DNA from: Ruminococcaceae bacterium UBA5295
GTDB lineage: Bacteria > Bacillota > Clostridia > Oscillospirales > Acutalibacteraceae
Direction of reading: 5' to 3'
Assembly: GCA_002411365.1 (NCBI GenBank)
Contig: DHSD01000016.1
Coordinates: forward strand, 24,619-81,615
DNA: 56,997 nucleotides
Shown: piece by piece, positions 44,466-51,849 of the stretch
Numbering within the stretch: position 1 is the stretch's first letter
Layout of the letters: every line of letters starts with the position of its first letter
The notes under the pieces: generated by a model
Seen by the model: only the letters and a program-made list of their open reading frames with translations
What the model was told of the DNA's origin: nothing
Database searches by the model: none
Program-made: the position numbers and the translations under genes

Positions 44466-44517
44466 AAAAAATGAATGGCTATCAATTTGTGAATAAATTG
44501 ATAGCCATTCATTTTTT
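44466..44517. terminator. Strong bidirectional terminator
   Basis: A perfect stem of more than 20 bp pairs AAAAAATGAATGGCTATC with its complement around a short loop. The minus-strand arm contains the stop codon of the cohesin-domain gene, so that gene ends inside its own terminator. Confidence 0.92.
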
Positions 44518-45663
44518 GCGTTTAGAAAACCATATGCACAGTAATATACCGATCACAATGCAAAATCCGGCAGCAAGCATACCAACAAGATATAGTGGCA
44601 TACTATTGCCTGAGATATCCAGCGCTGCAGGCTGTCCATTTGTATTTGACGTCTGCATTTTTCCTTTGTATAAAGTATTTCCTTCACTTATTGAAGTATC
44701 TACGCTATTCTGCCAATCCCCTGCCATATCCGCTCCTGAAACTGTTTTTACCGATCTGCCGTTCTTTGCAGCCGAAAGGGCACGTTCGCCTGCTTTTTCA
44801 CGTGTTTCTTTTGCCGCAGCGTTTTTCGATTTTCCAGACGAAAAGGTTTTAATTTTTTTCTGCATAGACTCAAACGAATCTGAGGCCTGGTTTTTTGCTT
44901 TTCGATCAACAGTTACAGAATAGAAAGCCTTATTAGTTCCGTCAGCAGAAGTAACTGTAACAAGTATAGGCGTACTGTTGCCTGCAGCGTAGAGGCTCTT
45001 TCTGCTAACCTGCACTTTCGCGCCGTCCACAGCATTTGCGCGGAATGTTACAGACTGAATATAAGGTTCCACCGAAAGGCGGTAAGAATGTATGTCGGGC
45101 GAAAAAGCCGGCTGCATACTGCCTTCCAAAGGTTCCAGAGCAATAAGGCGTGCCGTGCTGGCTTTCGCCTTCTTAACCTGAAGAGGAAATGTCTCATAGT
45201 AGTCAAGGCACATGTCCTTCCCGGCATAATCACATGTTTCATCTATGTAAGCGCAGATATTCGTTTCACCTGCCGGTGCGCCATCTTTCACCTGAAAAAT
45301 ATAGGTTGCCACATTGCCTGAAAGAGATGGTGCACGGCCTTTTTCCACATTGCAGACATAAACAGAACATACAGGGTCAGCACCGGAATTTGTCTGCATT
45401 GTACCGTTTTCAATCTGTGCGGAAGTTTCAGCTCCAATAAACTTGATGGCGGAAGTGTCATAAGAAATGCGCAGCCGGAACCCAGCAACCTGAACACTAT
45501 GTTTAAATCCAACTTTAAATTCCACAATATCTTCGGCGCTTGCACTTTTGCTCACAAGTTGAAAGTAAGCAGGCGATGAAACAGCGTCAGCATATATTTT
45601 CATCATGCTGCCAGCGAACCATATGGCAATGAATGCCACAGCAAATTGTAAGCTTTTCTTCAT
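44509..45663 (-). CDS. Cohesin-domain, cadherin-like membrane-anchored surface protein
   Basis: The 384-residue protein has a signal peptide, then a cohesin-like domain (about 30-165) recognised by VEFKVGFKHSVQVAGFRLRI, YDTSAIKFIGAET and a ...ATYIFQVKDGAPAGETNIC strand. A cadherin-like beta-sandwich (about 172-252) follows, with LEGSMQPAFSPDIHSYRLSV. A Ser/Lys-rich stalk leads to a C-terminal membrane helix (SMPLYLVGMLAAGFCIVIGI) and SKRKK. Cohesin domains bind dockerins; here it is a lone surface protein, and no dockerin gene is in the window. The gene could act in cell surface adhesion. The stop codon lies in the terminator stem. Confidence 0.75.
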   Translation of the reverse strand: MKKSLQFAVAFIAIWFAGSMMKIYADAVSSPAYFQLVSKSASAEDIVEFKVGFKHSVQVAGFRLRISYDTSAIKFIGAETSAQIENGTMQTNSGADPVCSVYVCNVEKGRAPSLSGNVATYIFQVKDGAPAGETNICAYIDETCDYAGKDMCLDYYETFPLQVKKAKASTARLIALEPLEGSMQPAFSPDIHSYRLSVEPYIQSVTFRANAVDGAKVQVSRKSLYAAGNSTPILVTVTSADGTNKAFYSVTVDRKAKNQASDSFESMQKKIKTFSSGKSKNAAAKETREKAGERALSAAKNGRSVKTVSGADMAGDWQNSVDTSISEGNTLYKGKMQTSNTNGQPAALDISGNSMPLYLVGMLAAGFCIVIGILLCIWFSKRKK

Positions 45664-45701
45664 ACCCGTTCCCTTCTGCCGAAGTCTTTCTGCTAAAAGG
45701 A

Positions 45702-45731
45702 AACAGCCGCCGGGATTACCGGCTGGCTGTT
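45702..45731 (-). terminator. Probable terminator after the CrtO-like gene
   Basis: AACAGCC pairs with GGCTGTT, with an inner CCGG/CCGG pair. On the minus strand a moderately T-rich stretch (GTTTCCTTTT) follows. Confidence 0.6.
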
Positions 45732-45748
45732 AAGGTGCTGAAAAAGTC

Positions 45749-46258
45749 TTAAGCAGTAACGGTATCGCGCTCCATACCTGCAGTCTGCATACGCCTTTTG
45801 CGGATAAACTGAAGGCGGAACCGGTTATAGCGCTGCACTATTGCAAAAGGTACATTTGCAATAAGGATAAAAAGCGAAAACAACGCTCCAATTATAAATG
45901 GATTAATAATAAGTGTAATTATGGCGCAGATGCAGTTTTTAAAATGCATCCACTCGCCACGGCAAGTTTCAAGGATAAACCTGTCAAGATACTCTTTGGA
46001 GCTATCTGTAAAATGCTTCTTTGAAAAGCCATGTTTTGAAATAAACTGCGGGATTTTGTCCTTCCAAATCTGAATTTTCAGATTATCCCTGTACCAGCGG
46101 CCCTCATGCTCCCACGGGCGTGGAGCATAGCGGCTTCTGGAGTCATCAAAAGTCGAATCCGGTAATTTTAAGCAGGCAACAAATGTAACGCCATGCCATA
46201 ACATTATTATTGCAATGTTACACCATAGGATAAAAAGAAAAGAAGAACTCCTGATCAT
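45749..46258 (-). CDS. CrtO-like membrane acyltransferase family protein
   Basis: This protein of 169 residues with about three hydrophobic segments resembles the glycosyl-4,4'-diaponeurosporenoate acyltransferase (CrtO) family of staphylococci. The shared pattern is PWEHEGRWYRDNLKI...WKDKIP, FILETCRGEWMH (ETxRaExxH in the family) and ANVPFAIVQRYNRFRL (ANVPxxIVQRYNRxRL). In Staphylococcus CrtO adds a fatty acid to staphyloxanthin. No carotenoid gene is present here, so the substrate may be a different lipid or glycan. ATG at 46258 has AAAGGA 11 nt upstream; GTG at 46267 is an alternative. Confidence 0.75.
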   Translation of the reverse strand: MIRSSSFLFILWCNIAIIMLWHGVTFVACLKLPDSTFDDSRSRYAPRPWEHEGRWYRDNLKIQIWKDKIPQFISKHGFSKKHFTDSSKEYLDRFILETCRGEWMHFKNCICAIITLIINPFIIGALFSLFILIANVPFAIVQRYNRFRLQFIRKRRMQTAGMERDTVTA

Positions 46259-46334
46259 CCCTGTCACTTTCCTTTCAGATGCCAGTCATAAGGGAAAAAC
46301 ACAACACATCGTTTTCCATATTACTTCCTATGCT

Positions 46335-46363
46335 ATTATATTACAAATGGAATGAGTGTGCAA
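46335..46363 (-). promoter_or_regulatory. Promoter of the CrtO-like gene
   Basis: On the minus strand TTGCAC, a 17-bp spacer and TATAAT lie about 80 nt upstream of the start codon, just after the glutamate synthase operon. Confidence 0.6.
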
Positions 46364-46397
46364 GATGAAAGGCATATAAAAAAGGGTATTCTGATTA

Positions 46398-47120
46398 TCA
46401 GTAAAAAGTGTATAGCTCCTTATAGGGATTCTTTGTGTTAGGAGTGATTAGGTAAAACTGCTCCGCGAACACATCCTTTTTGGAAATTTTAAATGTATCG
46501 CAAAAATCCGTAAGGTAACTGTCAATAGAGTCCATGTCCTTCTGAGATGCAACCTCGGTATTCACCTGCTTAGGGAGGTCATCAGGCAGTTTCTTGCCGC
46601 GTATGAACATACGGCCGCCGTGCATGCCGGCACAGCAGAGGTTACCCATAGGCGTATGCTTACTATTGAGGCCGAGTACTATTATAGTGCCCCCTGCCTG
46701 ATATTCACCGAGGAAACTGCCGGCTTCGCCGCCTACGATAATCAGAGGCTGCTGCTCTTTATATGCTTTCATGTGAATGCCTACACGGTATCCCGCGTTT
46801 CCACGAATCAGGATTTTCCCGCCGCGCATAGCATATCCGGTAGCGTCTCCGCTCGAGCCGTTTATTATAATAGAGCCGGCATTCATTGTATCGCCTGTCT
46901 GATCCTGGGCATTTCCGTTTACTTCGATAGTCCCGCCGTCTAAGTAGCAGCCGAGGTCATTGCCAGGGACACCGTTTATAAAAAGCTTCTTTCCGCTCAT
47001 TCCTGCGCCTATATACCTCTGACCAAGGCAGTTTTCAATCTTGATTTCCGTATTTTGGGAGTCCCGTATCTCATCATTAAGCTGACGGAAATATTTCCCT
47101 TCCGCGTCAATCTGCATCAT
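46398..47120 (-). CDS. Glutamate synthase alpha-domain (GXGXG) subunit
   Basis: This 240-residue protein is a right-handed beta-helix of the GXGXG family, with repeats such as LDGGTIEVNG, MNAGSIIING and MRGGKILIRG, each containing a conserved Gly pattern. In normal glutamate synthase this forms the C-terminal domain of the large subunit, between the FMN domain and the amidotransferase; here it is a separate chain. It is the last gene of the five-gene split GOGAT operon and overlaps the oxidoreductase gene by 4 nt. Confidence 0.9.
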   Translation of the reverse strand: MMQIDAEGKYFRQLNDEIRDSQNTEIKIENCLGQRYIGAGMSGKKLFINGVPGNDLGCYLDGGTIEVNGNAQDQTGDTMNAGSIIINGSSGDATGYAMRGGKILIRGNAGYRVGIHMKAYKEQQPLIIVGGEAGSFLGEYQAGGTIIVLGLNSKHTPMGNLCCAGMHGGRMFIRGKKLPDDLPKQVNTEVASQKDMDSIDSYLTDFCDTFKISKKDVFAEQFYLITPNTKNPYKELYTFY

Positions 47121-48349
47121 GGCTTTTTACCTCCCAATTTCACCGCACGCTGCTCCCTTGAAAAAGCCATCAGCTGCGGTTTCTGCTTAATCAGTTCGTA
47201 ATCGACGGTGTCAAGCGGTGTGCGGTCGCGGATAAGCGACGTATAAATGCCGGCACGTATAACATTGCCTATGAGTATGAAGCCTTTGAGCAGATTGTCT
47301 TTCGACACAAGCTTTTTGTAGGAATGTTCCGTTTTTTCAATCCAGACTTCCCCATCATAACTTCCTGCCGTGATGATATGCAGCCCAAAAAAGCCGATGG
47401 CGTTCATCGGTATGGCATTTGAAAATTCTTTTTTGCCGCCTGCCATATTTATGCCGGCAGTCTCTCCCTGCAAATATGCATTTGGCAAGATTGCGAGGAT
47501 GCGGTTTTTCCCTGTTGTAATATCATGGCATTCACAGCAGTCACCGGCAGCAAAAATGTCAGGCAGGGTCGTTTCGGAACGCTCATTTATTGAAATTCCC
47601 CGCCCAACGCTGCAGCCTGCGCCTTTGGCTATCTGCGTATTTGGGCGTACGCCAACAGCAACAACAAGCACGTCAAATAAAATCCGCCTGCCGCTGTTTA
47701 AAATGGCCGTATTCCCGTTAAACTGCGCCACACTGTCATTCAGTGTAAAAGAAATTCCGTTCTGCTCAATATGCTTCTGCACAATGGCAGAGCCTTCCTC
47801 ATCAAGGATGCTTGGCAAAATGCGATCCGCAAGGTCAACAACTTCGATCGATTTTACAAGATGGCGGATGCCTTCGGCACATTTGAGACCAATGAGACCC
47901 GCACCTATAATCAGGACGCGTGTTTCAGGCGTAAGCGCTTTCCTGAGCGCTTTGGCATCGTCGAGTTTCATGAAAGTAAATTTTCTCTTCACCGTATCGA
48001 GCCCTGCCATAGGAGGGATAAATGGCCTTGAGCCTGTCGCAATAAGCAGCTTGTCATATTTTTCACATGAACCGCCCTGCAAAATGACTTCTTTTTTTGC
48101 AGTATCTATTTTTTCCGCTTTTACGCCAAGCAAAGTCTTTACTCTGTTTTTATCGTAGAAATCGTCAGGGCGGTATTTCATGCGCTCCTCATCCGTCATG
48201 CCGTACAGCAGATATGAAATCAGCGGGCGTGAGTATACATGGTACGGTTCATCTGAAATCACAGTGATTGGGCCTGACGCATCAATAGAGCGTATACCCT
48301 CAATGCATCCTACGGCTGCGGCCGAGTTGCCAATAATAACATATTTCAA
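47117..48349 (-). CDS. FAD/NAD(P)-dependent oxidoreductase of the split glutamate synthase operon
   Basis: The 410-residue flavoprotein has the FAD motif VIIGNSAAAVGCIEGIRS at the N terminus, a NAD(P) motif VLIIGAGLIGLKCAEGI, and the FAD-binding DIFAAGDCCECHD near the C terminus. It resembles NADH-dependent rubredoxin/nitrite reductase-type disulfide-oxidoreductase folds rather than the standard GltD, which has its own Fe-S N terminus. It probably passes electrons from NAD(P)H to the ferredoxin subunit encoded upstream, and so reduces the FMN subunit. Confidence 0.88.
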   Translation of the reverse strand: MKYVIIGNSAAAVGCIEGIRSIDASGPITVISDEPYHVYSRPLISYLLYGMTDEERMKYRPDDFYDKNRVKTLLGVKAEKIDTAKKEVILQGGSCEKYDKLLIATGSRPFIPPMAGLDTVKRKFTFMKLDDAKALRKALTPETRVLIIGAGLIGLKCAEGIRHLVKSIEVVDLADRILPSILDEEGSAIVQKHIEQNGISFTLNDSVAQFNGNTAILNSGRRILFDVLVVAVGVRPNTQIAKGAGCSVGRGISINERSETTLPDIFAAGDCCECHDITTGKNRILAILPNAYLQGETAGINMAGGKKEFSNAIPMNAIGFFGLHIITAGSYDGEVWIEKTEHSYKKLVSKDNLLKGFILIGNVIRAGIYTSLIRDRTPLDTVDYELIKQKPQLMAFSREQRAVKLGGKKP

Positions 48350-48355
48350 ACAAAC

Positions 48356-48787
48356 TCACCTCTCCTCAAATACAATAGCGCCGTTGGGGCATCCCTTTAC
48401 ACATGCCGGCTCGCCAAAGCTGTTGTTTGTGCAGAGTTCGCATTTCTGAATAACTTTTCCATCAGGTGAAGGGACTACGGCCCCATAAGGGCATACAAGC
48501 ATGCAAGTGAAACAGCCAACACATTTATCCTGGTCGCAGTGTATGATGCCGTCGCGTACGCTCAAGGCGCCTGAAATGCAGCTTTTTACGCAGATTGGGT
48601 CTTCACAGTGGCGACATGAAACGGCAAAGCTGATATTATTATCGCCTTCAACCTGAATCCTCGGGTGTATCTTAACGCCTTTAAGCGCCTTTACCATATC
48701 TTTTTTACCCGAATTTGCAAAAGCGCAGTTGTACTCGCACAGGTGGCATCCGAGGCACCATTTCTCATTTACATAAACACGTTTCAT
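48356..48787 (-). CDS. 4Fe-4S ferredoxin-domain subunit
   Basis: The 143-residue protein has several clustered cysteine motifs: CLGCHLCEYNC at the N terminus, then CRHCEDPICVKSC and CVGCFTCMLVCPYG, and finally CELCTNNSFGEPACVKGCP. It should bind up to four 4Fe-4S clusters, similar to HycB/CooF-type subunits. It lies between the FMN subunit and the FAD oxidoreductase and probably carries electrons between them. Confidence 0.9.
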   Translation of the reverse strand: MKRVYVNEKWCLGCHLCEYNCAFANSGKKDMVKALKGVKIHPRIQVEGDNNISFAVSCRHCEDPICVKSCISGALSVRDGIIHCDQDKCVGCFTCMLVCPYGAVVPSPDGKVIQKCELCTNNSFGEPACVKGCPNGAIVFEER

Positions 48788-48789
48788 AA

Positions 48790-50298
48790 TTACTCCCCCG
48801 CATGCTTTATTCCAAGAATCTCAAGTTCTTTTTCGTTGAGGCCTATACCGCGCAGCATAAGGCGGTTCCCGCGCAGCGCTTCAATAGAATTGATTCCCAT
48901 GCCGCCCATCATTTCCATAATCTCATGCTGCCACGCCGAAACAAGGTTCACAAGCCGCTTCGCACCAATATCAGGATTGAGGCGCTTGACGAGGTCTGGC
49001 CTCTGGGTTGCAATGCCCCAGTTGCATTTGCCGTTCTGGCATGTGCGGCACATATGGCACCCAAGAGCGACCAAAGCGGCCGTGCCGATATATACAGCAT
49101 CCGCACCGAGGGCAATAGCCTTTACAACATCAGCTGAGCAACGGATGCTTCCGCCAACAACAAGGGACACATTGTTGCGTATTTTTTCTTCACGAAGGCG
49201 CTGGTCCACAGCGGCAAGCGCAAGTTCAATCGGTATGCCTACGTTATCACGTATGCGTGTCGGAGCAGCACCCGTGCCGCCGCGGAACCCGTCAATTGCT
49301 ATGATATCCGCACCGCTGCGGGCAATGCCGCTCGCAATAGCCGCCACATTATTCACAGCCGCGATTTTCACTATGATTGGCTTCTTGTAGTCTGTCGCTT
49401 CCTTAAGCGAATAGACGAGCTGGCGCAGGTCCTCAATGGAGTAAATATCGTGGTGCGGTGCAGGGGAAATGGCATCCGTGCCCTCAGGTATCATGCGCGT
49501 GCGCGACACGTCGCCAACAATTTTTGCCGCCGGCAGGTGGCCTCCTATGCCAGGTTTTGCACCCTGCCCTATTTTGATTTCGATTGCTGCGCCCGCATCA
49601 AGATATTTCTTGTGGACGCCAAAACGGCCTGAAGCCACCTGGACTATTGTGTTTTTGCCGTATTTGTAAAAGTCTTCATGCAGTCCGCCCTCGCCCGTAT
49701 TATAGTATGTTCCGAGTTCCTGAGCTGCGCGGGCAAGGCTTTCATGCGCATTATAACTGATGGCGCCATAGCTCATTGCCGAAAACATTATAGGCACTTC
49801 AAGCTTAAGCTGAGGTGGCATATTGTCCGTGCGTATTTTTCCGTCAGTCATGCGCTCAAGGTGGTCAGGCTTTTTGCCGAGGAAAGTCCTCGTTTCCATA
49901 GGCTCGCGCAACGGGTCTATCGACGGGTTTGTAACCTGAGAGGCATTTATAAGCATCTTATCCCAGTAAATCGGGTATTTTTTCGGGTTGCCCATCGAAG
50001 AAAGGAGCATAGCGCCCGTGTCAGCCTGTCGGTAAATTTCATTTATAGTGTCACTGTCCCACTGGTAATTCGTGCGGTATATATCCGGATTTTTCACTAT
50101 TTTAAGTGCGTGCGTCGGGCAAAGGCAGACGCAGCGGTGGCAGTTGACACATTTCGTATCGTCGCTTTTCATTTTTCCCGTATCCGGATCATAAGAATGC
50201 ACTTCGTTTGAGCACTGGCGCTCGCACACACGGCAGGCAATGCAGCGGTCCGGGTCGCGGATAACATTGAATTCCGGCATAAAATAGTTGATGCCCAT
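48790..50298 (-). CDS. Glutamate synthase FMN-binding subunit with N-terminal ferredoxin domain
   Basis: The 502-residue protein begins with two 4Fe-4S motifs (CIACRVCERQC and CVNCHRCVCLCP), then the glutamate synthase FMN barrel: GEGGLHEDFYKYG, IEIKIGQGAKPGIGGHLP, DGFRGGTGAAP and VVGGSIRCSADVVKAIALG. The 3Fe-4S cysteines appear as CHMCRTCQNGKCNWGIATQ. This is the archaeal-type GltB lacking the amidotransferase and GXGXG domains. It reduces 2-oxoglutarate plus ammonia to glutamate. It shares one base (TAATG) with the amidotransferase gene. Confidence 0.93.
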   Translation of the reverse strand: MGINYFMPEFNVIRDPDRCIACRVCERQCSNEVHSYDPDTGKMKSDDTKCVNCHRCVCLCPTHALKIVKNPDIYRTNYQWDSDTINEIYRQADTGAMLLSSMGNPKKYPIYWDKMLINASQVTNPSIDPLREPMETRTFLGKKPDHLERMTDGKIRTDNMPPQLKLEVPIMFSAMSYGAISYNAHESLARAAQELGTYYNTGEGGLHEDFYKYGKNTIVQVASGRFGVHKKYLDAGAAIEIKIGQGAKPGIGGHLPAAKIVGDVSRTRMIPEGTDAISPAPHHDIYSIEDLRQLVYSLKEATDYKKPIIVKIAAVNNVAAIASGIARSGADIIAIDGFRGGTGAAPTRIRDNVGIPIELALAAVDQRLREEKIRNNVSLVVGGSIRCSADVVKAIALGADAVYIGTAALVALGCHMCRTCQNGKCNWGIATQRPDLVKRLNPDIGAKRLVNLVSAWQHEIMEMMGGMGINSIEALRGNRLMLRGIGLNEKELEILGIKHAGE

Positions 50299-51392
50299 TA
50301 TGCTTCAACCCCTTTGTTCAGAGTAACAATCACCGGTTCGCCGCCGCGCGGTGACCAAAGCCTGTCAAGGCTCGGCTGTACAGTGCGTATTGCGCACTCT
50401 TCGCTTGCAACATAAACGTTATCGCCTTTTTCACCGACGACCATGCTGCGCAGTTTGCAGCGGTCGTTAAGGGCCATCATGCCACCTGTGTAACCCACAA
50501 GGATTGAAAACGGACCGGTAATCAGAAGGCTTGAGTAGACGTTCCTCAAATAAGTGTAATACTTGCGCTTTTCCTCCGGCATGGCGTCTATCTCACTCCA
50601 GAACGGGGCAGCAACTACATCGGCAACTTCTTTCAGGCTCAGATGCTGCTTCCGGTTCAGAAAATCTATTATATATGTAATGACTTCCGTATCGGTGAGC
50701 AGTGTGCAGTTGTAGCCGTACATCTCAATAAAGCGGCGGTTCGCGTCATATGAGGAGATTTCCCCGTTATGCACGACCGAGTAGTCAAGCAGCGCAAACG
50801 GGTGGGCGCCGCCCCACCAACCCGGCGTGTTCGTAGGGTAGCGGCCGTGCGCCGTCCAGCAATAGCCGGCATAATCGTCAAGGCAATAATAGCGCCCAAC
50901 ATCTTCAGGGAAACCAACCGCCTTAAACACGCCCATGTTTTTCCCACTGCTGAACACATAGGCGCCGCGCACTTCCCTGTTCACCTTCATTACAAACCTG
51001 GAAACAAATTCACGCTCATCAAGGCCGGTGCTTTCGAGCTGCTCGGGATACGGAAAGCCAAAATAGCGCCATATCATAGGTTCATCTGTAATTTCCGGTA
51101 TCTTGTGTGTTGGAATTTTTTCCGCGGCGTCCAGGTCAAAACATGAAGAAATAATATGCTCGCATTCTTCCTTTGCACGCACGCTGTCATAAAAAACATG
51201 GAACGCATAAAGATCTTTTTGCTTAGGGTAAATCCCATAAGCGGCAAAGCCTCCACCGAGGCCGTTTGAGCGGTCATGCATCGGTGTTATGGAGCGGATG
51301 ATATCATCGCCGCTGAACTTTTTCCCGCTGCGCGAAAAAATTCCAGATATCGCACAGCCGGACGGAATCCGTGTTTGTCCTTCATATTGCAT
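50298..51392 (-). CDS. Glutamate synthase class II glutamine amidotransferase subunit
   Basis: The 364-residue protein is a stand-alone Ntn-type amidotransferase: the nucleophile should be Cys13 in SGCAISGIF after a short propeptide, with HGRYPTNTPG and VVHNGEISSYDANR as conserved glutamine-pocket motifs. It hydrolyses glutamine and channels ammonia to the FMN subunit. It is the first gene of the split GOGAT operon, divergent from glnA, with a GGAGG site 11 nt before ATG. Confidence 0.9.
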   Translation of the reverse strand: MQYEGQTRIPSGCAISGIFSRSGKKFSGDDIIRSITPMHDRSNGLGGGFAAYGIYPKQKDLYAFHVFYDSVRAKEECEHIISSCFDLDAAEKIPTHKIPEITDEPMIWRYFGFPYPEQLESTGLDEREFVSRFVMKVNREVRGAYVFSSGKNMGVFKAVGFPEDVGRYYCLDDYAGYCWTAHGRYPTNTPGWWGGAHPFALLDYSVVHNGEISSYDANRRFIEMYGYNCTLLTDTEVITYIIDFLNRKQHLSLKEVADVVAAPFWSEIDAMPEEKRKYYTYLRNVYSSLLITGPFSILVGYTGGMMALNDRCKLRSMVVGEKGDNVYVASEECAIRTVQPSLDRLWSPRGGEPVIVTLNKGVEA

Positions 51393-51536
51393 AAAACAAC
51401 AGGCCTCCCTGCAATACTGCCTCTTCCCAGTAAAACTTCCAGCCGCACTGCCTGCAGCAATAGTCTAACGCTAAAACTTGCAGAATTACTGGAATATAAG
51501 TCTTTCATGAATTTGCTTACTTTTTATTGTTTTTTC

Positions 51537-51565
51537 ATAATAGAATCTTTAAGAAAGAAAGTCAA
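51537..51565 (-). promoter_or_regulatory. Sigma-A promoter of the split GOGAT operon
   Basis: On the minus strand TTGACT, a 17-bp spacer and TATTAT predict a leader of about 135 nt before the amidotransferase start. In that leader CCAGTAA pairs with TTACTGG at long range. Confidence 0.7.
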
Positions 51566-51687
51566 TACTTTTTGCATAATTTTGCTTTATATATTGCAAT
51601 ATTGTGAAATGAATATAGAATTTAACCCATTTTGCCGCTAAAGTTGCAGTAATACGCTTAATTTACTTCATTTTGCGGTTTCTGCAC

Positions 51688-51716
51688 TTGACATTCCCAT
51701 GCGGCAGCCATATAAT
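51688..51716 (+). promoter_or_regulatory. Consensus sigma-A promoter of glnA
   Basis: A perfect TTGACA and a perfect TATAAT are separated by 17 bp. Transcription should start near 51723, about 127 nt before glnA. Confidence 0.9.
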
Positions 51717-51731
51717 GAATGCAATTACAGC

Positions 51732-51777
51732 AAAGGTGTTGTAAGGCAAAAAATCTGTGCCTTACTGCACCTTTTTT
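51732..51777 (+). terminator. Intrinsic terminator in the glnA leader (attenuator)
   Basis: AAAGGTG and GTAAGGC pair with GCCTTAC and CACCTTT around an 11-nt loop, followed by a run of six T. It begins about 10 nt after the predicted transcript start. A second hairpin (51790-51801 with 51806-51817, GCAA tetraloop) follows before the ribosome site. No clear antiterminator pairing is visible. Confidence 0.75.
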
Positions 51778-51849
51778 GTTTTATGCTATTTGTTTCGGCT
51801 TGCAAAAGCCCGAACAATTCAGAATCGAAAATTAGGGAGTGAATTTCAG

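Noticed and set aside
47370..48158. A 262-codon plus-strand open frame over the FAD oxidoreductase
   Set aside because: Antisense shadow; the minus-strand gene has both dinucleotide-binding motifs.
48665..49390. A 241-codon plus-strand open frame over the FMN and ferredoxin subunits
   Set aside because: Antisense shadow of conserved glutamate synthase sequence.
51719..51836. Glutamine-rich leader ORF (starting MQLQQR) over the glnA terminator
   Set aside because: The predicted transcription start (about 51723) is after its ATG and there is no ribosome site, so it is unlikely to be translated. Mapping the RNA 5' end would decide.
51722..51849. Known glutamine riboswitch or ANTAR target in the glnA leader
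   Set aside because: The terminator starts too close to the promoter for the double-hexaloop ANTAR motif, and I could not match the glutamine riboswitch core.
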